This document shows positions 8,311-15,695 of a stretch of 24,290 bases of DNA, in pieces. The notes beneath the pieces were generated by a model. That model did no database searches, had not been told where the DNA came from, and worked only from the letters and a program-made list of their open reading frames with translations. Numbering within the stretch: position 1 is the first letter of the stretch; every line of letters begins with the position of its first letter. Origin of the DNA: Holdemanella sp. MSK.7.32 (lineage in GTDB: Bacteria; Bacillota_I; Bacilli_A; Erysipelotrichales; Erysipelotrichaceae). Location of the stretch: NCBI RefSeq assembly GCF_024460475.1, contig NZ_JANFYN010000035.1, positions 1 to 24,290 on the forward strand. The letters are read 5' to 3'. Both the position numbers and the translations under genes were made by a program.

Positions 8311-8861
8311 TCTTCATTCTCCTCTTTTTGATAATAAGAAATACGCGTAATGCCATATGTCTTCTCTTTATATTTTATGAATGAAGCTATTTTTTCTGGC
8401 CACACCTCTTCTTGCAGGCTTTCCACCACAATAACTCCATCTGATTTTACAATATCTAAATCCTCTAATTTTTGAATCAACTTTTCATTTTCTTGTTTCG
8501 CATAAGGAGGATCAATATAAACTACATCATACTTTAAAGTCAAACGCTCCAATACACTAAAAATATTTCCACAAATGATTTTGGTCTCTTTTTCTGCCTT
8601 TAAACTCTTTACATTCTCTTTAATGACAGAAATGGCCCCTTTATTATTGTCCACCAAAGTCGCATGTTCCATTCCGCGACTCACAGCTTCTAAACCCATA
8701 TTTCCAGTTCCACTGTAACAATCTAAAAAGTTGCCACCATCAAACATGTTTCCCAAACTTGAGAAGATGGCTCCTTTAATTTTATCTTGTGTTGGTCTAG
8801 TCGCATCATTTTTAGGACTTTTTAATGATCTAGACCCATATTTTCCCGCTACAATTCTCAT
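8307..8861 (-). CDS. rsmD: 16S rRNA (guanine-966 N2)-methyltransferase RsmD
   Basis: The 184-residue class I methyltransferase has an SAM-binding loop FLDCYSGTGNMGLEA and the catalytic DPPY of N2-guanine methylases (VYIDPPYAK). It begins with the family's typical MRIVAGKYGSR. That start (ATG at 8861) overlaps the ftsW stop by 4 nt and has GGAGATGG upstream; the in-frame ATG 12 codons earlier lies within ftsW and is less likely. It methylates G966 (E. coli numbering) of 16S rRNA in the 30S subunit. Confidence 0.95.
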   Translation of the reverse strand: MRIVAGKYGSRSLKSPKNDATRPTQDKIKGAIFSSLGNMFDGGNFLDCYSGTGNMGLEAVSRGMEHATLVDNNKGAISVIKENVKSLKAEKETKIICGNIFSVLERLTLKYDVVYIDPPYAKQENEKLIQKLEDLDIVKSDGVIVVESLQEEVWPEKIASFIKYKEKTYGITRISYYQKEENEE

Positions 8862-10066
8862 GATAATCGATCCATCTCCCTTCTTCGAATTGCACAAATG
8901 CAGTTTTGTGCCAATCCCATTGTCAACATAACTGAAATCAAGCTTGTACCTCCACTACTTATAAATAGTAGGGGTACTCCGGTAAAAGGAATCAGGCTGG
9001 CCACACCACCAGCATTCAAAAAGAAGTGCATAAATAGATAAACGCCCGCGCCACCCAATATAATTTTGTACATATTCTCACTTGTTTTAAAGGCATAATA
9101 AAATAAGCGAAATTCAATAATTCCATACAGAATAACCAATCCAAACAAACCAAAGATACCTGTTTCTTCAATCAATACAGCCAAAATATAGTCATTATCA
9201 GCCTGTGTTAAATAACCATATTTACGTGCCGAGTTTCCAATGCCTTTTCCAACAATATTCGAGCTTGCGATTCCATACAAAGAATTGGCTGGTTGATATC
9301 CATCCCCATAAACATCGTTATATGGATCTTTGAAGTTTTCAACACGCACCGCAATATGTGCAAATGACGTATGTTTTAAGATTTCATTTCCTATATTTGT
9401 AAATCCAAATAAAACAACGCCAAAAACAATTCCTCCATAAATAAGTACTTTTAATACGCGTTGTGTATGTTGTAAAACAGGATATTTTGGAATCATGATA
9501 CAAGATATAAAGATAAATCCAATGATAACAGCGGTTCCTGTATCTTTTTGCAAAAGCACAATGATACATATACAAATAAATGCGGCCCACGCCCTTTTAA
9601 AGAGTCTACCCTTTTCCTTTAACATAATTGATTTCTTTTTTGCACGATACAAGCATGTCGCACAAATAATCAGCAATAATGGTTTTGCGAATTCACTTGG
9701 CTGCAAAGATATACCGGCAATCTGAATCCAGGCATGGCTTCCTCCAATTTCTGGAAACGCAAATGGAAGTATCATTATGAACAAACAAAGTGGAACAATA
9801 CACCATTCTATTTTTGAATACCATCGAAAACGAAAAAAACGATTCATAAACCACATGGCAATATATCCACATATGCAAAATATACTTTGTTTGACAATTA
9901 CTTTTGGGACAATGTTAGGGGCATATGTCGTTTTTCCTACATTGGTTGAAACAATCGTAAATGTTCCAATCAACAAAAGAAGCGCCACCGCCCAATTGAT
10001 ATACTTATCACACTTTGGATCCAATGCGAAAAATGATAATTTCCCCTTCTTTTTTTGTTCGGACAT
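8858..10066 (-). CDS. ftsW: SEDS-family peptidoglycan glycosyltransferase, FtsW/RodA
   Basis: This 402-residue polytopic membrane protein polymerises lipid II glycan strands with a partner class B PBP. SEDS motifs are GGSHAWIQI then LQPSEFAKP, the catalytic-Asp loop QKDTGTAV, GKGIGNSARKYGYL with a following EETG, and FTGVPLLFISSGGTSL near the C-terminus. The linkage to rsmD-coaD favours the division protein FtsW over RodA, but the sequence alone does not decide. The ATG at 10066 has a G-rich ribosome site (GGGGGGA) about 6 nt upstream. It is the first gene of the five-gene operon. Confidence 0.88.
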   Translation of the reverse strand: MSEQKKKGKLSFFALDPKCDKYINWAVALLLLIGTFTIVSTNVGKTTYAPNIVPKVIVKQSIFCICGYIAMWFMNRFFRFRWYSKIEWCIVPLCLFIMILPFAFPEIGGSHAWIQIAGISLQPSEFAKPLLLIICATCLYRAKKKSIMLKEKGRLFKRAWAAFICICIIVLLQKDTGTAVIIGFIFISCIMIPKYPVLQHTQRVLKVLIYGGIVFGVVLFGFTNIGNEILKHTSFAHIAVRVENFKDPYNDVYGDGYQPANSLYGIASSNIVGKGIGNSARKYGYLTQADNDYILAVLIEETGIFGLFGLVILYGIIEFRLFYYAFKTSENMYKIILGGAGVYLFMHFFLNAGGVASLIPFTGVPLLFISSGGTSLISVMLTMGLAQNCICAIRRREMDRLS

Positions 10067-10090
10067 GTAAATCCCCCCATCATAAATTCT

Positions 10091-10099
10091 ATTTTAGCA
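10091..10099 (-). promoter_or_regulatory. Extended -10 promoter of the ftsW operon
   Basis: The minus strand reads TGCTAAAAT (10099-10091), an extended -10. A perfect TTGACA lies at 10122-10117, but 20 bp away, longer than optimal. It overlaps the divergent def promoter. Confidence 0.5.
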
Positions 10100-10115
10100 T
10101 ATTTTCAAAAATCAT

Positions 10116-10144
10116 TTGTCAATAATTCGAAAATGCTATAGAAT
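10116..10144 (+). promoter_or_regulatory. Promoter of def
   Basis: TTGTCA (10116-10121) and TAGAAT (10139-10144) are separated by exactly 17 bp. The predicted start near 10151 gives a very short leader just containing the GAGG ribosome site. Because this promoter covers the upstream codons, it supports the ATG at 10164 as the def start over a longer TTG-initiated frame. Confidence 0.65.
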
Positions 10145-10163
10145 GTTTGCGAGGATGATTACT

Positions 10164-10715
10164 ATGAAAATAACAAGCAAAGATATTATATTGGATACAG
10201 ACGAAAGAATTCGTATGCAAAGTGAACCTGTTCAATTGCCTTTATCAAATGAGGATCGGGAACTTTTACAGGCCATGTTAGATTATGTGCGCAATTCACA
10301 AGATGATGAAATTGCCGAAGCCGAAGGTTTACAGCCAGCCGTTGGTATTGCAGCTGTACAAGTTGGTGTTTTAAAACAAATGATTGCGGTTGTGATTCCT
10401 TATGAAGATGGTGTAGATGAAGTTGCACTAGTCAATCCTAAAATCATTTCCGAATCCGTGCAAAACGCATATTTAGATAATGGAGAAGGTTGTTTATCCG
10501 TAAAAGGCGAACACCCAGGACATGTTTTCCGTCATGCAAGAATTAAAGTTCGTGGTTATGATTTGATTCAAGATAAAAATGTAACAATTTCAGCTGAAGG
10601 ATATTTCGCAATTTGCCTTCAACACGAAATCGATCACTTATCAGGTACTCTTTTCTACGATCATATTGATGCCAATAATCCATGGAAAAGTGATGATGAG
10701 GCAGAAGTCATTTAA
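10164..10715 (+). CDS. def: Peptide deformylase
   Basis: The enzyme (183 residues) removes the formyl group from N-terminal fMet of nascent proteins. The three metal-site motifs are present: GIAAVQVG at 61-68 (Val where most have Pro in GxAAxQ), EGCLSV at 108-113 with the Cys ligand, and HEIDH at 154-158. The length and an insertion before motif 1 fit the type-2 Gram-positive form. I chose the ATG at 10164 (MKITSKD) with GAGG 9 nt upstream, supported by the promoter position. It is divergent from ftsW and followed by its own terminator. Confidence 0.95.
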   Translation: MKITSKDIILDTDERIRMQSEPVQLPLSNEDRELLQAMLDYVRNSQDDEIAEAEGLQPAVGIAAVQVGVLKQMIAVVIPYEDGVDEVALVNPKIISESVQNAYLDNGEGCLSVKGEHPGHVFRHARIKVRGYDLIQDKNVTISAEGYFAICLQHEIDHLSGTLFYDHIDANNPWKSDDEAEVI

Positions 10716-10729
10716 GCTTCTGCTTTTTT
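10701..10729 (+). terminator. Terminator of def
   Basis: GCAGAAG (10701-10707) pairs with CTTCTGC (10717-10723) over a 9-nt loop, followed by six T. The def stop codon lies in the loop. Confidence 0.85.
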
Positions 10730-10743
10730 AAATCGCGTAGCTT

Positions 10744-10752
10744 TGCTATAAT
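10744..10752 (+). promoter_or_regulatory. Extended -10 promoter of the RNase J gene
   Basis: TGCTATAAT at 10744-10752 is a perfect extended -10. The -35 position at 17 bp spacing falls in the T-run of the def terminator (TTTTTT), a poor match. Transcription would start near 10759, about 30 nt before the ATG. Confidence 0.6.
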
Positions 10753-10789
10753 AACAATAGAGTCATTAAATTATAGAAAGAGGTCGAAT

Positions 10790-12601
10790 ATGCCAAAAGC
10801 ACAAGAACAAGCGTTTGGGCATGCATCGAACAAAAAACCATATCATGCAAAAAATCACGTTGAAAAAGGTGATACTTTGATTTACGCCCTAGGGGGATTA
10901 GGCGAAGTCGGTAAAAATATGTATTGCTACGAACACGAAAATGAAATCTGTATCGTAGATTGTGGCGTTTTGTTTCCAGGTGATGAACTATTAGGCGTTG
11001 ACTATGTAATTCCTGATTATCATCATTTGATTCGCATGAACAAAAAAAGAAAGTTTTTAGTAATTACCCATGGTCACGAGGATCATATTGGAGGAATTCC
11101 ATTCTTACTAAAACAAGTCCAAATTGATGCTATCTATGCACCTCGTTTTGCGAAGGCTTTGATTCTTAAAAAGTTAAGTGAACATAAAGGACTAGAAAAA
11201 ACAAAAATTATAGAAATTGATGAAAACTCAAGTATCTCAACAAAATACTTTAAAGTTGGTTTCTTCAATACCATCCACTCTATCCCCGATTCTTTAGGTG
11301 TACATATCACATGTCCTAATGGATCTATTGTCCACACAGGTGACTTCAAATTTGACTTAACTCCTGTTGGAACAAATGCAGACTACCAGAAAATGGCATT
11401 TATTGGTGTCACAAAACCAGACTTATTAATGTCAGATTCTACAAACTCTGGAGTTGAAGACTTTTCTATTTCAGAAAGAAAAGTTGCCAATGAAATCCAG
11501 GACATTATGCGTAAGACAAAACAGCGTTTAATTGTTGCGACATTCGCATCCAACGTACATCGTGTTGCCCAAATCATTGAAGCTGCTACTAAATTTGGTA
11601 GAAAAGTCATTGTATTTGGTCGAAGTATGGAAAATGTTGTCGATATCGGACGAAAGATGGGAACAATCAAAGTTAAAAATTCAGACTTCTTAAGTCCTGA
11701 AGAATTAGCTTATACACCAGATGATAAAGTTTGTATTATTTGTACAGGAAGTCAGGGTGAACCTTTGGCTGCCCTATCAAGGATTGCGAATGGTACACAC
11801 CGCTTTATTCACTTAAAACCTGGAGATACAATCGTATTCTCAAGTAATCCAATTCCAGGAAACCAATCCAGTGTCAATCGTGTTATTGATAACTTATTTA
11901 GATCGGGTGCTACAGTATTGACAAAATCCATCTTAAATAACTTGCATACAACGGGACATGCTTCTAAAGAAGAACAAAAACTAATGTTACAGTTAGTTCG
12001 TCCAACCTATTTTATGCCAATTCATGGTGAATATAAGATGTTGATGCAACACCGTCAAACCGCAATGGAAACAGGTATTCCTAAAGAGAATATCTTTGTA
12101 TGCGCAAATGGAGATATTTTAATTTTAAGAGATCACAAAGTACTACAAAGTGACTGGCGATACCAAGGTGACGATATTTATGTCGATGGAAATGATATTT
12201 CCGGATTATCCACTGCTGTTTTAAAAGATCGTCGAATCTTAGCTGATAATGGATTAGTTGCCGTTATCTTAGCTATCGATTCAAAAGAAAACAAAATCTT
12301 AATGCGACCCGTCATCGTATCACGTGGATTTGTCTTCATTAAAGATTCACAGGGATTGATCAAAGAAGCTGAATATATTGTGAATAATTCTCTTCAGGAA
12401 AAGATGAAAGAAAAAACCACTTTCTCTGAAATCAAAAACTGTGTACGCTCTACATTAGAACCATTCTTATACAAGAAGACGCATCGAAACCCAATTGTAA
12501 TTCCAGTTATCTTGAATTCAAAACAAACAATGGAAGAACTTCAAAAAAATCGTAAGAACAATTTCCATGCAAGAAAACCAAGAGCAACAAAGGCATCCTA
12601 G
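10790..12601 (+). CDS. rnjA: Ribonuclease J
   Basis: RNase J (603 residues) is a metallo-beta-lactamase/beta-CASP nuclease with 5'-3' exo- and endonuclease activity, central to mRNA decay and rRNA maturation in Gram-positives. Seen: LGGLGEVGKNMY, the zinc-binding HGHEDHIGG at 94-102, TGDFKFD, the beta-CASP SQGEP region, and HTTGHAS with the later PIHGEY. The intact HxHxDH motif favours the active J1-type subunit. Compared with the roughly 555-residue family, it has a basic, probably disordered N-terminal extension of about 20 residues and a basic C-terminal tail. Start: ATG at 10790 with GAGG about 7 nt upstream. Confidence 0.94.
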   Translation: MPKAQEQAFGHASNKKPYHAKNHVEKGDTLIYALGGLGEVGKNMYCYEHENEICIVDCGVLFPGDELLGVDYVIPDYHHLIRMNKKRKFLVITHGHEDHIGGIPFLLKQVQIDAIYAPRFAKALILKKLSEHKGLEKTKIIEIDENSSISTKYFKVGFFNTIHSIPDSLGVHITCPNGSIVHTGDFKFDLTPVGTNADYQKMAFIGVTKPDLLMSDSTNSGVEDFSISERKVANEIQDIMRKTKQRLIVATFASNVHRVAQIIEAATKFGRKVIVFGRSMENVVDIGRKMGTIKVKNSDFLSPEELAYTPDDKVCIICTGSQGEPLAALSRIANGTHRFIHLKPGDTIVFSSNPIPGNQSSVNRVIDNLFRSGATVLTKSILNNLHTTGHASKEEQKLMLQLVRPTYFMPIHGEYKMLMQHRQTAMETGIPKENIFVCANGDILILRDHKVLQSDWRYQGDDIYVDGNDISGLSTAVLKDRRILADNGLVAVILAIDSKENKILMRPVIVSRGFVFIKDSQGLIKEAEYIVNNSLQEKMKEKTTFSEIKNCVRSTLEPFLYKKTHRNPIVIPVILNSKQTMEELQKNRKNNFHARKPRATKAS

Positions 12602-12620
12602 TGATGTCTTTTCTATTTTA

Positions 12621-12636
12621 TGATAAAATAGTTTCA
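12621..12636 (+). promoter_or_regulatory. Extended -10 placing the transcript start on the ATG (leaderless candidate)
   Basis: TGATAAAAT at 12621-12629 is an extended -10. A start 7 nt downstream would be base 12636, the A of the phosphoesterase ATG, and no Shine-Dalgarno sequence is present. The same bases are one arm of a perfect inverted repeat at 12613-12631 (CTATTTTA/TAAAATAG with a TGA loop). Confidence 0.45.
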
Positions 12637-13475
12637 TGACAAAGTTACAGAAACAAATGTTTATCATCATTGCCATATTATTTGCGATCGTATTAAGTAT
12701 GCTAGGATCTTTGAAAATCGCAAAAAATGTTGAGCCCGATCAATTGAGTGTACAATATAAAACATTGAAAGATGAAAAGATTCCATCCTCAATGAATGAT
12801 GTATCCATTGTTTATTTTACGGATGTGCAATATGGTGAATTTGAAAATAAAAAAAGAGCCGATAAACTCTTTAATAAAATTGAACATTTAGATCCAGACA
12901 TTCTGATTTTTGGCGGCGATCTATTTGATGAAACCTGTCAGATGGGTCAAGAAGACATAGATTATATCACCAATAAATTATCTAAGATGCATGCTCCACT
13001 AGGTAAATTTTGTGTCTTAGGCGAAAAGGATGATGCAAACAACGACGTAGTTCGTTCCATTTTAAATCAGGCACAATTTGAAATATTAGAAAACGAAACA
13101 ATTCTTCTTACAAACAAAAAAGAGGAAGGCATTACATTAAGTGCATTATCAAATATTCCAGATCTAAGTAAAATTTCAACGTCAGACAAACAATACAATC
13201 TGCTCATCACTCACATGCCAGATACACTGACTAATGAAGAATTATCCACAAAATCAATATCCCTAGCATTATGTGGACATTCTCATGGCAATCAAATCAC
13301 ATTCCCTATTTTTGGTGGATATAAATCGATAGATGGGGCAAAATCATTGAATCGTTCCCACGCAAAACGTCTTGCCTTTCCATACATCATTTCATCCGGT
13401 GTAGGATGCACACACGTAAATCTTCGTTTTATGGCAAAACCAGAAATCTATTATTTCATGCTACAAAGTAAATAA
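12636..13475 (+). CDS. Membrane-anchored metallophosphoesterase with altered active-site motifs
   Basis: The 279-residue protein has one N-terminal membrane segment (about 8-28) and a calcineurin-like phosphoesterase fold facing outward. Motifs in order: TDVQYG at 62-67 where the family has DxH (His replaced by Gln), intact GGDLFD (93-98), GEKD at 129-132 where the family has GNHD/E, H193 in THMPD, and intact GHSHGNQ (214-220). It resembles YkuE-like enzymes, but two conserved metal/catalytic positions differ, so activity or metal use may be unusual. It lies 34 nt after the RNase J gene with no ribosome site. The substrate is unknown. Confidence 0.8.
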   Translation: MTKLQKQMFIIIAILFAIVLSMLGSLKIAKNVEPDQLSVQYKTLKDEKIPSSMNDVSIVYFTDVQYGEFENKKRADKLFNKIEHLDPDILIFGGDLFDETCQMGQEDIDYITNKLSKMHAPLGKFCVLGEKDDANNDVVRSILNQAQFEILENETILLTNKKEEGITLSALSNIPDLSKISTSDKQYNLLITHMPDTLTNEELSTKSISLALCGHSHGNQITFPIFGGYKSIDGAKSLNRSHAKRLAFPYIISSGVGCTHVNLRFMAKPEIYYFMLQSK

Positions 13476-13508
13476 GAGGCTTATTAAATCAGCCTCTTAT
13501 TCTTTTTT
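13472..13508 (+). terminator. Terminator of the metallophosphoesterase gene
   Basis: ATAAGAGGCT (13472-13481) pairs perfectly with AGCCTCTTAT (13491-13500) over a 9-nt loop, followed by TCTTTTTTCTTT. The stem covers the phosphoesterase stop codon and, on the other strand, the stop of the convergent 40-residue frame. The minus-strand T-run is poor. Confidence 0.85.
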
Positions 13509-13619
13509 CTTTAGACATTGAATTAGAAGTTCATTGTTCTTTTTGATTTCATCTTTAATAGAAGCTAATTCTAACAAGATGAATACTAAGATTATTATGA
13601 TAAAGATAGTTAGAAACAT
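13497..13619 (-). CDS. 40-residue single-pass membrane peptide
   Basis: The ATG at 13619 opens a 40-codon frame ending at 13497. The ribosome site AAAGGAGTG lies 6-7 nt upstream, among the best in the window. Residues 1-20 are almost purely hydrophobic (MFLTIFIIIILVFILLELAS), followed by a charged, Lys/Glu-rich amphipathic stretch (IKDEIKKNNELL) and a KKKE tail. It has its own extended -10 (13665-13657). No family is recognised. The form recalls small membrane-bound regulatory peptides and type I toxins, but no antitoxin RNA is evident. Confidence 0.6.
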   Translation of the reverse strand: MFLTIFIIIILVFILLELASIKDEIKKNNELLIQCLKKKE

Positions 13620-13656
13620 GCGTGTCACTCCTTTTCTCTAGGATATCTCTACTCAA

Positions 13657-13665
13657 ATTTTATCA
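13657..13665 (-). promoter_or_regulatory. Extended -10 promoter of the 40-residue peptide
   Basis: The minus strand reads TGATAAAAT at 13665-13657, about 38 nt upstream of the ATG. No convincing -35 is visible. Confidence 0.45.
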
Positions 13666-13680
13666 TAATAATACGGATTT

Positions 13681-14208
13681 TTATCTTCTTTTCTCTATTA
13701 ATAATACGTATGGACAATGATCCACCAATAAGTTTTGTATTTTCTGTACCTGAATCGATGTTTGTGTTTTTAAAAACTCTTCCATACATTTAGCTTCTTC
13801 CTGTCCCGATTCATGTGGATACATCACAAGTGCCATTCTTCCTTTTACTTTTAAAAGTTTTAGAGCTTGTCTGACTGCACTTACACTTGAAGAAGCGTGG
13901 GTTGTGATGTCATGATTTCCTTGAGGAAAATACCCAAAATTAAAAATGATCGCATCCATTTCTTCATGAATATATTCTTCCATATGTTCATGTCCAACAT
14001 TATAGAAACAAGTTTTTTGATCATCCAATCGTTCTTTTGTACTTTCAAAAACATCTCTTTGAATTTCGAAGCCATATACTTTATGTACATTTTGCGACAA
14101 AAAGAAATCTGTATCTTTTCCCTGTCCTAATGTCGCATCCACACATATTGCTTGTTTATGAAGAACTGGCTTTAAAAATTCATGGGATACATCAACCATG
14201 GATTTCAT
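13681..14208 (-). CDS. mnmM: MnmM/YtqB-like tRNA wobble-uridine methyltransferase
   Basis: This 175-residue class I SAM methyltransferase resembles the YtqB/MnmM family, which methylates the aminomethyl group of nm5s2U34 in tRNA in Gram-positives. Seen: SAM loop DATLGQGKDTDF (24-35), acidic FEIQ at the end of beta-2, NFGYFPQGNHDITT (90-103) matching the family's NLGYLPGGDxxITT, and YPHESGQEE (130-138) where the family has GHxGGxxE. The start overlaps the macro-gene stop by 4 nt (ATGA) and lacks a close ribosome site, so translation is likely coupled. The family is recognised from memory. Confidence 0.82.
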   Translation of the reverse strand: MKSMVDVSHEFLKPVLHKQAICVDATLGQGKDTDFFLSQNVHKVYGFEIQRDVFESTKERLDDQKTCFYNVGHEHMEEYIHEEMDAIIFNFGYFPQGNHDITTHASSSVSAVRQALKLLKVKGRMALVMYPHESGQEEAKCMEEFLKTQTSIQVQKIQNLLVDHCPYVLLIEKRR

Positions 14209-14732
14209 CGTAGTCTTAATGCCTCTTTATATAACATATAATCTTCGGTTTTATCACACACAAAACATACATGAATAACCTTTGTCTCAGGAAACTTATT
14301 CATTAATCGTTTTACGGTTTGAATCGCAATTACACAAGCCTCATGATTTGGATATGCATTGATACCTGTAGAAATACATGGAAAGGCAATATTGATCGAT
14401 TCCATATCATTTTTTCGCATATAATCATACGCCAATGCCATACTATTCCAATAACAAGCGGCCAAATATTCATCTTCATTATGAGCGCCATCTATATAAC
14501 GAGGTCCACACGTATGAATAACTGCTTTACATGGCAAATTAAAAGATTCTGTCATCTTAGCTTTTCCTACTTCTAAACCATTTAAAGCCTGACAAGCCTT
14601 CATCATTTCACTTCCAGCCTGATGAAATATCTGTGCGCTCACTCCTTGCATTGGTAAAACTTGTTGATTGGTTGGATCCACAATCAAATCAAAATCCAAT
14701 AATGATATATTTCCCTTTAATGTACTAATCAT
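14205..14732 (-). CDS. Macro-domain (ADP-ribose-binding) protein
   Basis: The 175-residue stand-alone macro domain belongs to a fold that binds or hydrolyses ADP-ribose and its derivatives. The order of elements fits: KGNISLLDFDLIVDPTN near the N-terminus (usually GDIT...IVNAAN; here DPTN at 19-22), MQGVSAQIFHQAG at 28-40 (usually GGGGVDxAIHxAAG), TxxFNLPCKAVIHTCGP, and ISTGINAYP at 120-128 (usually ISTGIYGYP). The glycine-rich loop is degenerate, so the subfamily and activity are uncertain. GGGAG-like GGGAGAAG lies about 8 nt before the ATG. It overlaps both neighbours by 4 nt. Confidence 0.85.
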   Translation of the reverse strand: MISTLKGNISLLDFDLIVDPTNQQVLPMQGVSAQIFHQAGSEMMKACQALNGLEVGKAKMTESFNLPCKAVIHTCGPRYIDGAHNEDEYLAACYWNSMALAYDYMRKNDMESINIAFPCISTGINAYPNHEACVIAIQTVKRLMNKFPETKVIHVCFVCDKTEDYMLYKEALRLR

Positions 14733-15610
14733 TCGTCTTCTCCCATCTTAGTCATTCGACTTGATAATTTTTGTGCAGAAATAGAAACCGTATGGAATTG
14801 TGTTGCCAAAGTTTCCAAGGTCTTTTCTGCCTTTATACTTCTTTCTACAAGACGATTCGCATCTTCTTGAAGCAATAATATATTTCTTTCTATCTCTTCC
14901 ATATGACTTGTCCTATAAAAATCTTTTGTACTTGATAATAAGGTCATCACTTCTGCCACAAGTGTCGTTGGTGAAACTAACATCACATGTTTTTGAAGGG
15001 CATATGTGAATAAATCATCGCATTTCGCACATACAAATTGATAAATTGCTTCACTAGGCACAAACAATAAAGCATAAGGCATAGTATCCATATTAATATA
15101 TTTATTTGCCACATCATCAATATGTTTTTTCATATTCATCTTAAAAGGCCTTAGATATGTATCCATATCTTCCTGAAGATTCATATAATTTTCCATAGGA
15201 AATTTTGAATCAATACACAACACTTTATTCGTGTCTGGTAAATGAAAGGCACAATCCGCAATCTTTCCATTTGGCAAAGTATACTGCATCGAATAGATAG
15301 ATGGATTTTGACCACAATATACACTTAGAAGCATATCCAATTGATATTCTCCCCAGTTTCCTCTAAGTTTTGTGTTTGTCATGACCATATTCATACGATA
15401 TAAATACTCTTCCATTTGATTCAAACTCACCTTTGAAGTAGCCTGATTCTTTTGAACATCCTGTACTTGTTTTAAAAGATATTCAAAATTCTTTTGAAGA
15501 ATCAAAGAATCCGAATTCGAAGAAACACTTTCCTTTGATTTATTTTGCATCAACAAAACAATCAAGCATACAATCACAACGCATAATAATATTAAGATAA
15601 TGATTTCCAT
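14729..15610 (-). CDS. rmuC: RmuC-domain DNA recombination protein, short form
   Basis: This 293-residue protein has an N-terminal membrane anchor (3-23), a coiled region (35-80) and the RmuC domain: RGNWGEYQ (83-90), IDSKFPMENY (133-142) and LLFVPSEAIY (181-190). The domain carries a predicted restriction-endonuclease-like core, and RmuC is linked genetically to limiting DNA inversion. Most RmuC proteins are 400-500 residues; here the coiled coil and tail are reduced. I chose the ATG at 15610 because GGAGG lies 6 nt upstream. It leads the operon rmuC-macro-mnmM. Confidence 0.88.
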   Translation of the reverse strand: MEIIILILLCVVIVCLIVLLMQNKSKESVSSNSDSLILQKNFEYLLKQVQDVQKNQATSKVSLNQMEEYLYRMNMVMTNTKLRGNWGEYQLDMLLSVYCGQNPSIYSMQYTLPNGKIADCAFHLPDTNKVLCIDSKFPMENYMNLQEDMDTYLRPFKMNMKKHIDDVANKYINMDTMPYALLFVPSEAIYQFVCAKCDDLFTYALQKHVMLVSPTTLVAEVMTLLSSTKDFYRTSHMEEIERNILLLQEDANRLVERSIKAEKTLETLATQFHTVSISAQKLSSRMTKMGEDE

Positions 15611-15630
15611 TAAAACCTCCATACGAAAAG

Positions 15631-15655
15631 AAAAGAGACAAAAAATATTTGTCCC
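15631..15655 (-). terminator. Hairpin between the creatininase gene and rmuC
   Basis: On the minus strand GGGACAAA (15655-15648) pairs with TTTGTCTC (15642-15635) with one G-U, over a 5-nt loop, followed by TTTTCTTTTC. It may end the creatininase transcript, or act as an attenuator in the rmuC leader if the -10 at 15675-15670 is used. Confidence 0.5.
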
Positions 15656-15669
15656 CTATTTGTACGTTT

Positions 15670-15675
15670 ATTATA
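15670..15675 (-). promoter_or_regulatory. -10 box of a possible rmuC promoter
   Basis: The minus strand has a perfect TATAAT at 15675-15670, 60 nt upstream of the rmuC ATG and upstream of the leader hairpin. The -35 region is poor. Confidence 0.4.
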
Positions 15676-15695
15676 GTTCAACTCGAAATGAATTA

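Noticed and set aside
12613..12631. Perfect inverted repeat as the RNase J terminator
   Set aside because: The stem is all A/T except the outer pair, the loop is only 3 nt and only TTTC follows. It is more useful as the extended -10 of the next gene, though weak termination cannot be excluded.
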